The position numbers and the translations under genes are program-made. The notes beneath the pieces are model-generated. The model was not told the DNA's origin. It ran no database searches and saw only the letters and a list, made by a program, of their open reading frames with translations. Shown here piece after piece: positions 50,085 to 59,205 of a stretch of 64,000 bases of DNA. The stretch is taken from assembly GCA_002399405.1 (NCBI GenBank), contig DHDP01000013.1, forward strand, positions 192,421 to 256,420, written 5' to 3'. How positions within the stretch are numbered: the first letter of the stretch is position 1; every line of letters starts with the position of its first letter. The stretch comes from Treponema sp. UBA4873. GTDB taxonomy: Bacteria; Spirochaetota; Spirochaetia; Treponematales; Treponemataceae.

Positions 50085-51443
50085 ATGTATTGTGGAAGGA
50101 AAGCAGTTACAACGCTGATTGCTGCAATTTTACTGCTGTGGCCAGTGGGCTCGGAGGAAATTACCAACAGCACGACTGTAAAAAAACTTTCCGTAGACGA
50201 AGCTGTCCGGACGGCATTAAAGACTCATGTCGATATACAACGCAGTTCGCTCTCTTTAAAACAGACCGAGCGCGAATACCGTCATTCATGGAATTCGTTT
50301 CTACCGGCAATTACGGCGGACGGAAACGGTAAGAAGCTCAACTACTATTCGGATCCCGTATCCGACACCGTTACAGTAACGGCAGGCGTCGGTGCAAGTC
50401 TTTCTCTTGATGCCGGATTGGGAAGTAAAATTGCAAAACTTAAATCAGAGTATGAAGCCGGAATACTGGATTACGATGATACGCTGAGAAGTGTCGAATA
50501 CACTGTCAGGGAGGCATATTATGAACTGCTTTATTACAAAGAAAATTTTCTGGTAAGTCAGAAAAGCGTCGACTCGTATCAGCAGCAGTACGATCTGACA
50601 CTGAAAAAGAGAAACAGCGGATTAGCGACCGAACTTGATCTGCTTACGGCACAGGTTGATCTTGAGACTGCGAAAACTGATTTACAGAGCGCTTATTCCT
50701 CCTATATGAACAAAATGCTTGAGTTTCTCAACACGATCGGAATGGAATACGACACCACAATTGAGCTCAGCGGTGCGCTCGATTATGCAGAATCGGCGGC
50801 AGTAATCGATAAGGCATCGGTTCTCGACAACTGCGAGGAAAAATCGTCGGATGTCAAAGCGCTCGAAAATAAAATAAAAACGGCAAAATATTCGCGCAAC
50901 CAGACGTTTTATTCGTCTTTTCTGCCGTCTATGAATCTGGATGCTTCCGTCTATCCGGAATATCAGTCGTTCGAAAAAAAATCGGACACGGAAACACGTA
51001 CCCCGTACTGGAGTGTCTCGGTCGGCATAAGTCTTCCGGTCGACTGCTGGGTTCCCGGCTCTTCCGCACATGACACCGTTGCGGAGCTGGACGACACAAT
51101 AAAGGACTACGAACTGCAGCTGACAGATAAAAAGAAAGACGTCCGCACCGACATAGTCGAAAAACTCGATCAAATCGAACAGTCGCAGGCGACGCTGAAA
51201 GCGCGTCATCTTAATGCAGGGCTTGCGAAAAAATCATACGAAATGACTCAGGAAGCATATCAGCGCGGAACAAAAGATCTTATTACACTTCAGTCCGCGC
51301 TCGATACGTACCATTCCGCACAGCTTCAGCTGAGTTCCGAACAGTACACGCTTATATGCAACGTCCTTGATCTGGAGAAGGCACTCAGCCTTCCTTCGGA
51401 TGCATTCTTTACAAATACAACGACAGAAGAGGTATCAAAATGA
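50085..51443 (+). CDS. TolC-family outer-membrane efflux channel
   Basis: A 452-residue protein with an N-terminal hydrophobic segment (about 8-22) and two OEP repeats of long helices and strands. Examples are LSVDEAVRTALKTHVDIQRSSLSLKQTE early and LNAGLAKKSYEMTQEAYQRGTKDLITLQSALDTYHSAQLQL near the end, the classic repeat ends of TolC-type channels. GAGGAGG precedes the start. It overlaps the adaptor gene by 4 bp and provides the outer-membrane exit for the RND pump. Confidence 0.9.
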   Translation: MYCGRKAVTTLIAAILLLWPVGSEEITNSTTVKKLSVDEAVRTALKTHVDIQRSSLSLKQTEREYRHSWNSFLPAITADGNGKKLNYYSDPVSDTVTVTAGVGASLSLDAGLGSKIAKLKSEYEAGILDYDDTLRSVEYTVREAYYELLYYKENFLVSQKSVDSYQQQYDLTLKKRNSGLATELDLLTAQVDLETAKTDLQSAYSSYMNKMLEFLNTIGMEYDTTIELSGALDYAESAAVIDKASVLDNCEEKSSDVKALENKIKTAKYSRNQTFYSSFLPSMNLDASVYPEYQSFEKKSDTETRTPYWSVSVGISLPVDCWVPGSSAHDTVAELDDTIKDYELQLTDKKKDVRTDIVEKLDQIEQSQATLKARHLNAGLAKKSYEMTQEAYQRGTKDLITLQSALDTYHSAQLQLSSEQYTLICNVLDLEKALSLPSDAFFTNTTTEEVSK

Positions 51444-52339
51444 AAATAACAAAGAAACGCATCGGAGTGGTTGCAGCAGTTGTTGCAGCACTCGTTATCA
51501 TAACAATCATTCCGAAACACCGTACGGCTTTGCAGGAAGAAGAGCAGACAACATATTCGGTCACGACGGAAGAATTAACAAAACAGAATATGCAGGAATA
51601 TCTTCTCATGAACGGAAATGTAAAAGCGGACAACTCGATTTCCGTATATCCTGATATCGGCGGAAAACTGGTAAACGTTCCGGTAACGCTCGGCAGCTTA
51701 GTAAAGCGCGGACAGATTATTGCCGAAGTCGATCCTTCGACCCCGGGTTCGGTCTACGCACGCAGTCCTGTATACGCTCCGATCGAAGGGTATATTACCT
51801 CGCTCCCGCTGACACAGGGAACGACTGTCTCAACATCCTCCGCTATAGCTCAAATAGGAAACATTACAAAACTGCAGATCTCCGCCAAAGTACCGGAACG
51901 CGACGTCGGCGTTCTGAAGAACGGACTCACTGCAGCAGTGACGCTCGTAGCCTATCCCGACGAAACATTTCCCGCGCACATATTCCGGGTCTCACCGATT
52001 GTCGACGAAACGTCCAGGACAAAAGAGATTTATTATATTTTCGACACGACCGATCCGCGGATAAATGCAGGAATGTACGTGCGGATCAAACTCTATACCG
52101 TGCTGCATGAAAATATCATCGTCATTCCCGTCGACTCATATGTAACGGACAGCGGGAAACAATATGTTTACATCGTAAACAGCGATCAAACGGTGACAAA
52201 AAAAGAAATTCAAACAGGTATCACCGTCGATGCAAAAACAGAGGTGCAAAGCGGTCTTGCGGAAGGCGACAGGATAGTCGTTACCGGTCTGCAGGTACTT
52301 ACTGACGGTGTAACCGTTAACGACATCGGAGGAAAATAA
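51440..52339 (+). CDS. RND efflux membrane-fusion (adaptor) protein
   Basis: A 299-residue HlyD/AcrA-type adaptor, short for the family. It has an N-terminal membrane anchor (about 9-26), a lipoyl-type domain with VYPDIGGKLVNVPVTLGSLVKRGQIIAEVDPS and ARSPVYAPIEGYITSLPL, and a beta-barrel/MP domain ending VESGL-like text (VQSGLAEGDRIVVTGLQ). The long coiled-coil hairpin is nearly absent. It bridges the RND pump and the TolC-like channel. Confidence 0.9.
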   Translation: MKITKKRIGVVAAVVAALVIITIIPKHRTALQEEEQTTYSVTTEELTKQNMQEYLLMNGNVKADNSISVYPDIGGKLVNVPVTLGSLVKRGQIIAEVDPSTPGSVYARSPVYAPIEGYITSLPLTQGTTVSTSSAIAQIGNITKLQISAKVPERDVGVLKNGLTAAVTLVAYPDETFPAHIFRVSPIVDETSRTKEIYYIFDTTDPRINAGMYVRIKLYTVLHENIIVIPVDSYVTDSGKQYVYIVNSDQTVTKKEIQTGITVDAKTEVQSGLAEGDRIVVTGLQVLTDGVTVNDIGGK

Positions 52340-52340
52340 A

Positions 52341-55300
52341 ATGAGCCTTTCAAAGAAAGTACTTGACCATCCGGTACTTACCATCTGCGTATTCGCACTC
52401 ATCATGATTGTCGCTTTCTTTACGCTGAACAGTATACAGATTGACCTTATGCCGGACATGGATATGCCTGTCGCCATGGTCTATACGACCTACGATAACG
52501 CAGGACCGGAATCTATTGAAAAAAGCGTAACAAAAACACTTGAAAGCGGTCTGGTAAGCGTAAGCAGTCTCAAGAAAATGACATCCACTTCATCGGAAGG
52601 TATGTCGCTGATTGAACTCGAATTCAATTACGGTACTGACATGGACGTCGCCGTAAACGATATACGGGACAAACTTGACACGGTCAAAGGCAACCTGCCC
52701 GATGATGCGGACGCACCGCAGATTTTCAAATTCGACTCCTCTTCTCTGCCGGTAATTACGCTGGCGGTAAACGGCAACCGTTCCGCGGACGAACTGCGGA
52801 AACTCGCTGACGACACTATTTCCGACCAGCTTGAACAGACAGAAGGTATTGCGCAGGCCAGCGTAAGCGGCGGACGCGAGAGTATCGTGCGCGTAGAACT
52901 CGACCAGAACAGACTCGACGCGTACGACCTGACGCTTTCTTCCATTGCAGCCACGCTTGCGAGCCAGAATATAGAAATCGGCGGCGGCAACGTTTCGGAA
53001 GGTATGCGCCAGTATCTCGTCCGTACAACGGGCGAATTCAGTTCCATCGACGAAATCAACAATACAGTCGTAGGGACTCTGAACGGATACGACGTGAAAC
53101 TGTCCGACATCGGAACGGCGTTCATGGGGTACAAAGATCAGACGAGCATGATATACATAAACGGTAAACCAGGCGTCTATATTAAGCTTCAGAAACAGAG
53201 CGGAAGCAATACGGTAAACGTTGCAAATGCAGTCCACAAAAAAATCGCGGAGATACAGAAGACGCTTCCGTCCGGCATAAGTCTCGATATTATTTCCGAC
53301 GATTCTACACAGGTGAAGGATACGCTCTATTCGCTCATCGAGTCGATTCTTGAAGGATTCGTTCTTACAGTGCTCGTTCTCTTCGTTTTCCTGCGCAGTG
53401 TAAAGAGTACGCTCATCATGGCTATTTCAATTCCTTTCAGCGTACTGATAACACTGCTTGCCATGTCATTGTTCGGGATAACGCTTAACATTATTACAAT
53501 GACCGGCCTTATATTGGGAATAGGAATGGTCGTAGACGCATCGATCGTCGTACTCGAAAATATTTATTCCTACCGCGAGCGCGGCACAAAACCGAAAGTT
53601 GCGGCGACAATCGGAACACAGGAAGTTATGGCCTCCGTCGTTTCGGGCAACCTTACGACAATCTGCGTCTTCATACCGTTTTTTGTCTTCAAGAACAAAC
53701 TCGATATGCTCGGACAGTTGTTCACCGAACTTATGATTGTTATTATTCTTGCACTGCTTGCATCTCTGGTCGTCGCCATGTTCCTAGTCCCGGTACTCGC
53801 CGGAAAATTCCTTATCGTGGAGAACCACAAGGAAAAACCGATACGGAACAAATATCTTGCAAAAGCGGACAAAGCAGTCGGGGATGCAATAGACTGGATT
53901 ACGGGAAAATACCGCAAGGGACTTCATTATGCACTGCGTCACCGCTTTGTGACCGTCGTCGTCTCGTTCGGTATTCTGGCGGCATCACTACTGCTGTTCA
54001 GCCGTCTGAAAATAACGTTCATGTCGAATTTCAGCGACACGTCCGTCGGTCTTAATGTCGAACTGCCGCTCGGAACAAAACTCAGCGAAACGCAGAACGT
54101 TCTTAATCAGTATTACGATATCATCAAGAAGGAAATAAAAGGATATGAAAACATCGTCGTGAGCGTCGGAACGACAAGCAGCATGTCTCTCAGCGCGGAT
54201 ACGTCGTACAAGGGTTCAATATCAATAACGCTGCCCGACGCTTCGAGGCAGGTAGACAGCGCGGAGACAATCAAGCAGAAGCTCCGTAAACATTTCGCGG
54301 AATTTCCTACCGCAACATTCACGTTCGACGAAGGAAAAATGCAGCAGATGACGGGAAGCGATATCGATATCGCATTCCGCGGAGACGATCTGGATCAGAG
54401 TCTCGCGCTTGCAGAACAGGTAAAGAAACTGATGAAGGACAACATTCCTGAAATAGTCGAACCTGACATAGACCTCGAGAACGGTCTGCCCGAGGTCGAA
54501 ATAAAAATCAACCGCGCACGCGCTTCCTCGTTCGGAATCTCAATTTCCGATATTGCGAACGAAATCAACTACAGCGTCAACGGCAACACCGCGACGACAT
54601 ACCGCGAAAGCGGCGACGATTACGACGTTATCGTGCTCCTCCGCGATGAAGACCGCAGCGATATTCCCGACCTTGAAAAGATTTTCGTAAGCGGAACAAG
54701 CGGCCGCTATGCCGTCGCGAACTTTGCAGAGGTCGTACGCGGCGTCGGACCTGTTTCCGTCACACGTGAAAACCAGATACGCACCGTCCACCTTACGGCG
54801 AGCCTCAAGGGTGCTTCCAGCGCCGGCGCGATTGAATCGGAAATCAAACAGCTCATGGATAAAAATATGATCATTCCGGACTCGGAAAGCGTCAGTTTCG
54901 AAGGTTCATGGAGCGACACAATGGACATGATAAAAGTATTCATAGTCATCATCATACTGGCCGTTATTCTCGTGTTCGGCGTCATGGCGGGTACGTACGA
55001 GTCGTTCAAGAATCCGTTCATCAACATGTTCACGCTGCCGTTCATGCTTGTCGGCGTCGTACTCATCTATCTTATTACCGGACAGTCATTCAGCATGGTA
55101 TCCATGATCGGCGTTGTCATGCTTATAGGTATCGTCGTCAATAACGGAATCATCCTTGTCGACTGGACGAACCTGCTTGTCGGACGCGGCTGGAAAGTAC
55201 TCGACGCGTGCGAAGAAGCAGGCGCCGCGCGGTTCCGTCCCGTGCAGATGACGACTCTCACAACCATACTCGGCATGATTCCGATGGCATTCTTCGGCGA

Positions 55301-55502
55301 CGCGAACTCAAGTCTCACGCAGCCGATCGGCCTGTGTGTTGTAGGAGGATTAACATCAAGTACGCTTGTCACTTTATTTATTATTCCGGTGCTGTATTCT
55401 TTGTTCAACAGGCACGCAGACGATAAAAAAGATTTCGTTATTCCGCCGGAATTGGCGAAAGAACTTTTTCCAGCAGAGGGTACAGAGGAGAAAAACAAAT
55501 GA
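52341..55502 (+). CDS. RND-family multidrug efflux pump
   Basis: A 1053-residue AcrB/MdtB-type proton-driven pump. The N-terminal helix LTICVFALIMIVAFFTLNSI is followed by PMDMP-like porter text (DLMPDMDMPVAMVYTTY). TM4 carries GLILGIGMVVDASIVVLENIYSYRE with a single Asp where AcrB has two, and the second half repeats the layout with VMLIGIVVNNGIILVDWTN. It has two large periplasmic loops (about 35-330 and 560-870). It is coupled to the adaptor (1 bp) and to the small gene downstream (ATGA). Confidence 0.95.
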   Translation: MSLSKKVLDHPVLTICVFALIMIVAFFTLNSIQIDLMPDMDMPVAMVYTTYDNAGPESIEKSVTKTLESGLVSVSSLKKMTSTSSEGMSLIELEFNYGTDMDVAVNDIRDKLDTVKGNLPDDADAPQIFKFDSSSLPVITLAVNGNRSADELRKLADDTISDQLEQTEGIAQASVSGGRESIVRVELDQNRLDAYDLTLSSIAATLASQNIEIGGGNVSEGMRQYLVRTTGEFSSIDEINNTVVGTLNGYDVKLSDIGTAFMGYKDQTSMIYINGKPGVYIKLQKQSGSNTVNVANAVHKKIAEIQKTLPSGISLDIISDDSTQVKDTLYSLIESILEGFVLTVLVLFVFLRSVKSTLIMAISIPFSVLITLLAMSLFGITLNIITMTGLILGIGMVVDASIVVLENIYSYRERGTKPKVAATIGTQEVMASVVSGNLTTICVFIPFFVFKNKLDMLGQLFTELMIVIILALLASLVVAMFLVPVLAGKFLIVENHKEKPIRNKYLAKADKAVGDAIDWITGKYRKGLHYALRHRFVTVVVSFGILAASLLLFSRLKITFMSNFSDTSVGLNVELPLGTKLSETQNVLNQYYDIIKKEIKGYENIVVSVGTTSSMSLSADTSYKGSISITLPDASRQVDSAETIKQKLRKHFAEFPTATFTFDEGKMQQMTGSDIDIAFRGDDLDQSLALAEQVKKLMKDNIPEIVEPDIDLENGLPEVEIKINRARASSFGISISDIANEINYSVNGNTATTYRESGDDYDVIVLLRDEDRSDIPDLEKIFVSGTSGRYAVANFAEVVRGVGPVSVTRENQIRTVHLTASLKGASSAGAIESEIKQLMDKNMIIPDSESVSFEGSWSDTMDMIKVFIVIIILAVILVFGVMAGTYESFKNPFINMFTLPFMLVGVVLIYLITGQSFSMVSMIGVVMLIGIVVNNGIILVDWTNLLVGRGWKVLDACEEAGAARFRPVQMTTLTTILGMIPMAFFGDANSSLTQPIGLCVVGGLTSSTLVTLFIIPVLYSLFNRHADDKKDFVIPPELAKELFPAEGTEEKNK

Positions 55503-55798
55503 TCAGAATTGAAATAATAGCAAACCAGTCGACGCAGGATGAAATAATAGAAAATCTTGAGGAAGTAATTCCCGGTTTTCTCTACACGATACTCCCGCTC
55601 GCAAACGGACGCGGGAAAAAATCATACAAACTCGGAACGGTAACGTGGCCGGAAACAAATTTCGTCATGATTGCGTATGCGGACGATAGTTTGGAAAACA
55701 CCGTAAGACACATCATGCGGTACATAAAAGTGAAATTTCCTGAGGAAGGAATAAAACTGTTCATTCTGCACGACCAGACGCAGGAAGGAGGTGCATAG
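55499..55798 (+). CDS. PG0541-type transporter-associated small protein
   Basis: A 99-residue soluble protein with a ferredoxin-like beta-alpha-beta pattern (MIRIEIIANQSTQDEIIENLEEVIPGF, then WPETNFVMIAYADDSLENTVRHIMRYIK). Small proteins of this kind follow RND pump genes in several anaerobes (PG0541 family). Its start overlaps the pump stop by 4 bp, so it is probably made in proportion to the pump and may regulate it. No catalytic motif is seen. Confidence 0.72.
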   Translation: MIRIEIIANQSTQDEIIENLEEVIPGFLYTILPLANGRGKKSYKLGTVTWPETNFVMIAYADDSLENTVRHIMRYIKVKFPEEGIKLFILHDQTQEGGA

Positions 55799-55820
55799 GA
55801 TAAAATACAAATAACTATTC

Positions 55821-55880
55821 ACGGGCGGACGGTTTTAAGTTTTCGCCTTTACTCCTTTTTGCCGGCCGCCCGTGTGTTTT
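55821..55880 (+). terminator. Terminator after RND pump operon
   Basis: ACGGGCGG (55821-55828) pairs with CCGCCCGT (55866-55873) around a long pyrimidine-rich loop, followed by GTGTTTT. It ends the efflux operon 22 bp after the last stop codon. Confidence 0.65.
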
Positions 55881-55946
55881 AAGTACCGCTCACAAAATTC
55901 CTGCACTGCTGCATAAAAATCCGTTTTTTGCTATACTCCCACCATC

Positions 55947-56606
55947 ATGTCTTATTCACATAAAAAAATCGCAGCGCTCTTTGATCTTGACGGAGTCATT
56001 TTCGACACGGAAAAACAATACACTGTTTTCTGGGCAGATATAATGCGGAAATATAAAGGAGATGATTCTCCCGCTCAAAAAATAAAAGGTTCCACGCTCG
56101 AAAGAATATACGCCGACTGGTTTTCCGGTATGGAAAAAGAGCAGCGGGAAATAACGTCGGCTCTCGGAGTCTTCGAACGGAATATGAAGCTCGATTATAT
56201 TCCGGGGCTGACTGATTTTGTACATGACCTCAAATCGCACGACGTACAGTGTGCAATCGTCACAAGCTCGAATACAGCAAAAATGGAAATCGTTTATCCG
56301 CAGCATCCCGAACTGAAAACCTTATTCGACCGGATACTGACAGCGGAAATGTTCGAACGAAGCAAACCGGCCCCAGATCCCTATCTGCTCGGCGCAACCG
56401 TTTTTAATATACCGCCGGAGAACTGCTTCGTCTTCGAGGACTCATTCAACGGATTAAAATCAGGACGGGCAGCAGGCATGCACGTTATCGGCCTGTCGAC
56501 GACGAATGCACCCGAATCTCTCTGGGGGTACGCGGATATGGTTATTCCCGATTTTACGGGAATGACGTATGAAAGGCTGACGGAGGAGATTGTAAAAACC
56601 GTCTAA
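55947..56606 (+). CDS. HAD-superfamily phosphatase (beta-phosphoglucomutase-like)
   Basis: A 219-residue subfamily IA HAD protein: motif I FDLDGVIFDTE (Asp nucleophile near residue 13), a helical cap (about 20-85), motif II IVTSSNTAK, motif III Lys in RSKPAPDPYLLGA and motif IV CFVFEDSFNGLKSGRAAGM. It resembles beta-phosphoglucomutase and small-molecule phosphatases. A -10-like TATACT lies about 15 bp upstream. A degenerate copy of its motif IV region follows at 56641-56724. Confidence 0.9.
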   Translation: MSYSHKKIAALFDLDGVIFDTEKQYTVFWADIMRKYKGDDSPAQKIKGSTLERIYADWFSGMEKEQREITSALGVFERNMKLDYIPGLTDFVHDLKSHDVQCAIVTSSNTAKMEIVYPQHPELKTLFDRILTAEMFERSKPAPDPYLLGATVFNIPPENCFVFEDSFNGLKSGRAAGMHVIGLSTTNAPESLWGYADMVIPDFTGMTYERLTEEIVKTV

Positions 56607-56640
56607 GTTTCCATATCTGCCCGGAACTGCTGTTTTGCCA

Positions 56641-56724
56641 TACCGCCGGAGAACTGCTTCGTCTTTGAAGATTCATTCAATAAATCAAAATCAGGGAGAA
56701 CCGGAGACATGCACGTTATCGGCC
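56641..56724 (+). pseudogene. Degenerate duplicate of the HAD motif IV region
   Basis: This stretch repeats 56410-56494 of the HAD gene (TACCGCCGGAGAACTGCTTC exactly, then diverging text with scattered changes to CACGTTATCGGCC). It is not part of any open gene. It marks an old partial duplication or recombination scar directly next to the end of the broken toxin gene. Confidence 0.75.
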
Positions 56725-56728
56725 GTAA

Positions 56729-56982
56729 TTATTTTAAGGAAAGAAATTCTCCGGGAGTTAATACAGGAATGGATGAATGCCTATAATCCTTTATATTACG
56801 TGTAATAATATTACCGGCGCCTATCTGTCTGCCCGCTTCATATTGAACAGAATCCTCAAAATCAATCCAATCAGAATCCAGTGCTGCGAGAATACAAGAT
56901 TCGTCAATGCCGGCAACGGATAGAATTCAGGATTTGGCAGAAGGACATCAAGTATAATATTAGTATCGAGAAGAATGACCAT
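56729..56982 (-). pseudogene. PIN-domain (VapC-like) toxin, internally deleted
   Basis: The first codons read MVILLDTNIILDVLLPNPEF, with the catalytic Asp of a PIN RNase, and overlap the antitoxin end by 23 bp. After about 25 codons the PIN frame breaks, and the C-terminal part (WIDFEDSVQYEAG, IITRNIKDYRHSSIPVLTPGEF) is in another frame. Total length is 254 bp, against about 400 bp for an intact gene, so the middle is lost and the toxin is inactive. Confidence 0.82.
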
Positions 56983-57202
56983 ATTTTTCTTCAAGGCGTT
57001 CGTTTCTTATATCTTCTGCCGTAACAATTTTATCCGACTGAAGAATTCCCGTAATTTCTTTAAGTATAGAAGATACAGTCTGCTCATGTTTACGGGGAGG
57101 CTGTATATATTCATCAAGGCCCGTAATTATGACCTTCTGATTAGGCCGGAAAGCCTTCGGATCAAGGGGGATACACGTGTTTCCGTCAAAATAGCCTGTC
57201 AC
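56960..57202 (-). CDS. Antitoxin of a VapBC-like pair
   Basis: An 80-residue protein with an AbrB-like N-terminus (TGYFDGNTCIPLDPKAFRPNQKVIITGLDEY) and a C-terminal helical tail (DIRNERLEEKYG) that would clamp the toxin. A GTG at 57202 has AGGGAG eight bases upstream. The frame is open further upstream into text resembling the RRGQVV module of the secreted proteins to the right, suggesting recombination at its 5' end. Its toxin partner is broken, so the antitoxin is an orphan. Confidence 0.65.
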   Translation of the reverse strand: MTGYFDGNTCIPLDPKAFRPNQKVIITGLDEYIQPPRKHEQTVSSILKEITGILQSDKIVTAEDIRNERLEEKYGHSSRY

Positions 57203-57361
57203 TGCCGGATCTCCCTTTGTTGACCGGAATGAGGTATATCCGCTGAATCTTGAATATGCTACAACCTGTCCCCGCCGGGGCTGTCCTGGAAGTTTCAAGA
57301 ACACTTCAAAAAGGACAGCCTTTTTTGTCGTATTTTCTTTTCTTGAAGTGTTGCTCTTTTT

Positions 57362-58240
57362 TCAGGCATTCATAAGTCTTGCAATTTGCTTAAAGTCATA
57401 CCCTATCATCAACAGACCCCATTCTGTCCCGACTTTTTTTATTCCGCAAAGTCGAAATCTCCTGAAACTCTGGTTGGCTTTTATCTGGCCGAAGACGGTC
57501 TCACATTCCGTTGAGCATCTTTTCATAAGACTTTTATATTCATCAGATGCGAGAAGTTCCCTGACCTTCAATTTCTGTTCAAGCCAGTGCCCGTTTCTCT
57601 GGATCATCCGACCGTATTCTGATTTTGTACAAAGAGCTCTGAACGGGCAGCCCTCACAGTTGTCGCACTGATAGACTTCACAGGTCTGAATGTATCCGGA
57701 TTTGTTTTTCTTCTGCTCCGTCTTTTTATAGGGAACAGGATTTCCGCACGGGCATGTGTACTCTTTGGTCTTCTCATCATACTTCCAGTTCTCTGCGTTG
57801 TACGTCTTTTTTCTGAAACTGCGTTTTATTTCTTTTTCGTAGGACGTGTATTTTACTGCTCCCGTGATTTTCTTTTCTTCCAGATAATCATAGTTCTCCT
57901 CACTCCCGTAGCCTGCATCGGCAATCACGGTTTTGAATGTACAACCCAGCCGCTTCATGACGTTCTCAAGATGAGGTTTTAATGTCCGTGTGTCCGTTGG
58001 GTTCTGGAAAACATCGTAGCCGATTACAAAATTGTTTTCAGTTCCGACCTGAATGTTATAGCCGGGTTTGAGCTGACCGTTGAGCATGTGGTCTTCCTTC
58101 ATGCGCATGAACGTCGCCTCATCATCCGTCTTTGAGTAGCTGTTCCGGTCGTTGAACGTCGCGTCTGCCTTCTCGTACTTTTCTTTTCCCGGAAGAAAGT
58201 CCTTCTCAGTCTGCCGCTTTGCTTTCGTCAGTTTTTTTTT
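57362..58240 (-). pseudogene. IS1182-type transposase, C-terminal part (second frame)
   Basis: The frame is open from the A9 run at 58232-58240 (RNA sense) for 292 codons. It carries the DDE second Asp in FKTVIADAGYGSEENYD, a Cys-rich insert (CPCGNPVPY, CDNCEGCPFRALC) and the Glu segment STECETVFGQIKANQSFRRF. It lacks its own start near the junction (first Met about 44 codons in). It would need a -1 shift on the A9 run to join the N-terminal part. Confidence 0.85.
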
Positions 58241-58959
58241 ACATCCTTTGAGTCTTCGTCATCACGCCCGCTGATTTCATCGAGTTTCTTATTAATCCCC
58301 GCAGCCACGGCCTTTATTTCTTCGCTTGTCACCGTGATGTCCTCTCCAAGTTCAGCAAGGTCCTTGTCTCCGTATTCCTGATTTTCGTTTTCCGTGATTT
58401 CATCTACTTCTCTTAATAATAAGCGGAGTTTTTCATCCAGCTTCCTTTCATTCTTCTCGACGGCCTTTTTCCACACGAATGTGTATTTGTTCGCCACGCT
58501 CTCGATTTTTGTTCCGTCCACAAAATACTTTTCAAGGCTTACATAGCCTTCCCGGTTCAGAAGTCTGACTGTCGCGATAAAAATCTCTTCGATTGATTCC
58601 CTGAGTTTTCCCCCGCGGAAATGATTGATTGTCCTGAAATCCGGCTTCTGGTTTCCCGCCAGCCACATCACATCGATGTTCTCGCGGCACTGCTTTGCTA
58701 TCTGCCGCGAAGAATAAATGCCCGTCATGTAACAGTAAATCATGACTTTCAGGAGCATGAACGGATTATAACGGCTTGCTCCGCCGCCTTTCGTGTATTT
58801 CGTAAATATTTTTTCGATGTTAAGCTCGTCCACTGTTTGGCTGACGACTCTTACAAGGTGTTTTTTCGGAACCAGTTCCTCCAGACTCGATGGCAGAAGC
58901 CACTGTTCGCTCTGGCTGTATGGTTTGAATGTTATTTTGGTACTTACTCCTCTGCTCAT
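58228..58959 (-). CDS. IS1182-type transposase, N-terminal part
   Basis: A 243-residue frame with the DUF772-like N-terminus (FKPYSQSEQWLLPSSLEELVPKKHLVRVV, then SRYNPFMLLKVMIYCYMTGIYSSRQIAKQC) and the first catalytic Asp in YFVDGTKIESVANKYTF. It ends in AAAAAAAAACTGA. A single -1 slip on the A9 run continues into the C-terminal frame, so this could be slippage-controlled or a recent homopolymer mutation. Confidence 0.85.
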   Translation of the reverse strand: MSRGVSTKITFKPYSQSEQWLLPSSLEELVPKKHLVRVVSQTVDELNIEKIFTKYTKGGGASRYNPFMLLKVMIYCYMTGIYSSRQIAKQCRENIDVMWLAGNQKPDFRTINHFRGGKLRESIEEIFIATVRLLNREGYVSLEKYFVDGTKIESVANKYTFVWKKAVEKNERKLDEKLRLLLREVDEITENENQEYGDKDLAELGEDITVTSEEIKAVAAGINKKLDEISGRDDEDSKDVKKN

Positions 58960-59038
58960 AATTGAATTTTAGCAGATTCAGCTCCGTTTGTACATTTAAA
59001 TTGACGGGGCTGCCCATTCTTTTTGGACAGCCCCTTCC

Positions 59039-59061
59039 CGGGTTTTGCTATGCAAAACCCG
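59039..59061. repeat. Perfect palindrome next to the IS right end
   Basis: CGGGTTTTGC (59039-59048) and GCAAAACCCG (59052-59061) form a 10-bp stem with a TAT loop, 4 bp from the element. The rest of 59062-59205 holds no gene that I can support. Confidence 0.6.
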
Positions 59062-59205
59062 CATGCCAGCCAGAGAAAATATAGTAATCCACTCTGCGCC
59101 GCCGTAACTGACTGCAGAATGGTGCCGATTCGTATTTGCGAATCAACCGGTCAAATTTCATTCACGAGGAGAAAGAATATACAGTTCAGCCTTCTTCTTC
59201 CCCCG

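Larger units (their letters stand above)
57277..59034 (-). mobile_element. IS1182-type insertion sequence
   Basis: A 1758-bp element bounded by the inverted repeat GGGGCTGTCC (57277-57286) and GGACAGCCCC (59025-59034). Each end also carries a subterminal palindrome; on the left this forms a CTGTCC/GGACAG hairpin followed by TTTTTT that may block outside transcription. It encodes one transposase split by a frame change. No clear target duplication is visible. The right end abuts a perfect palindrome (59039-59061), a kind of target such elements often choose. Confidence 0.85.
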
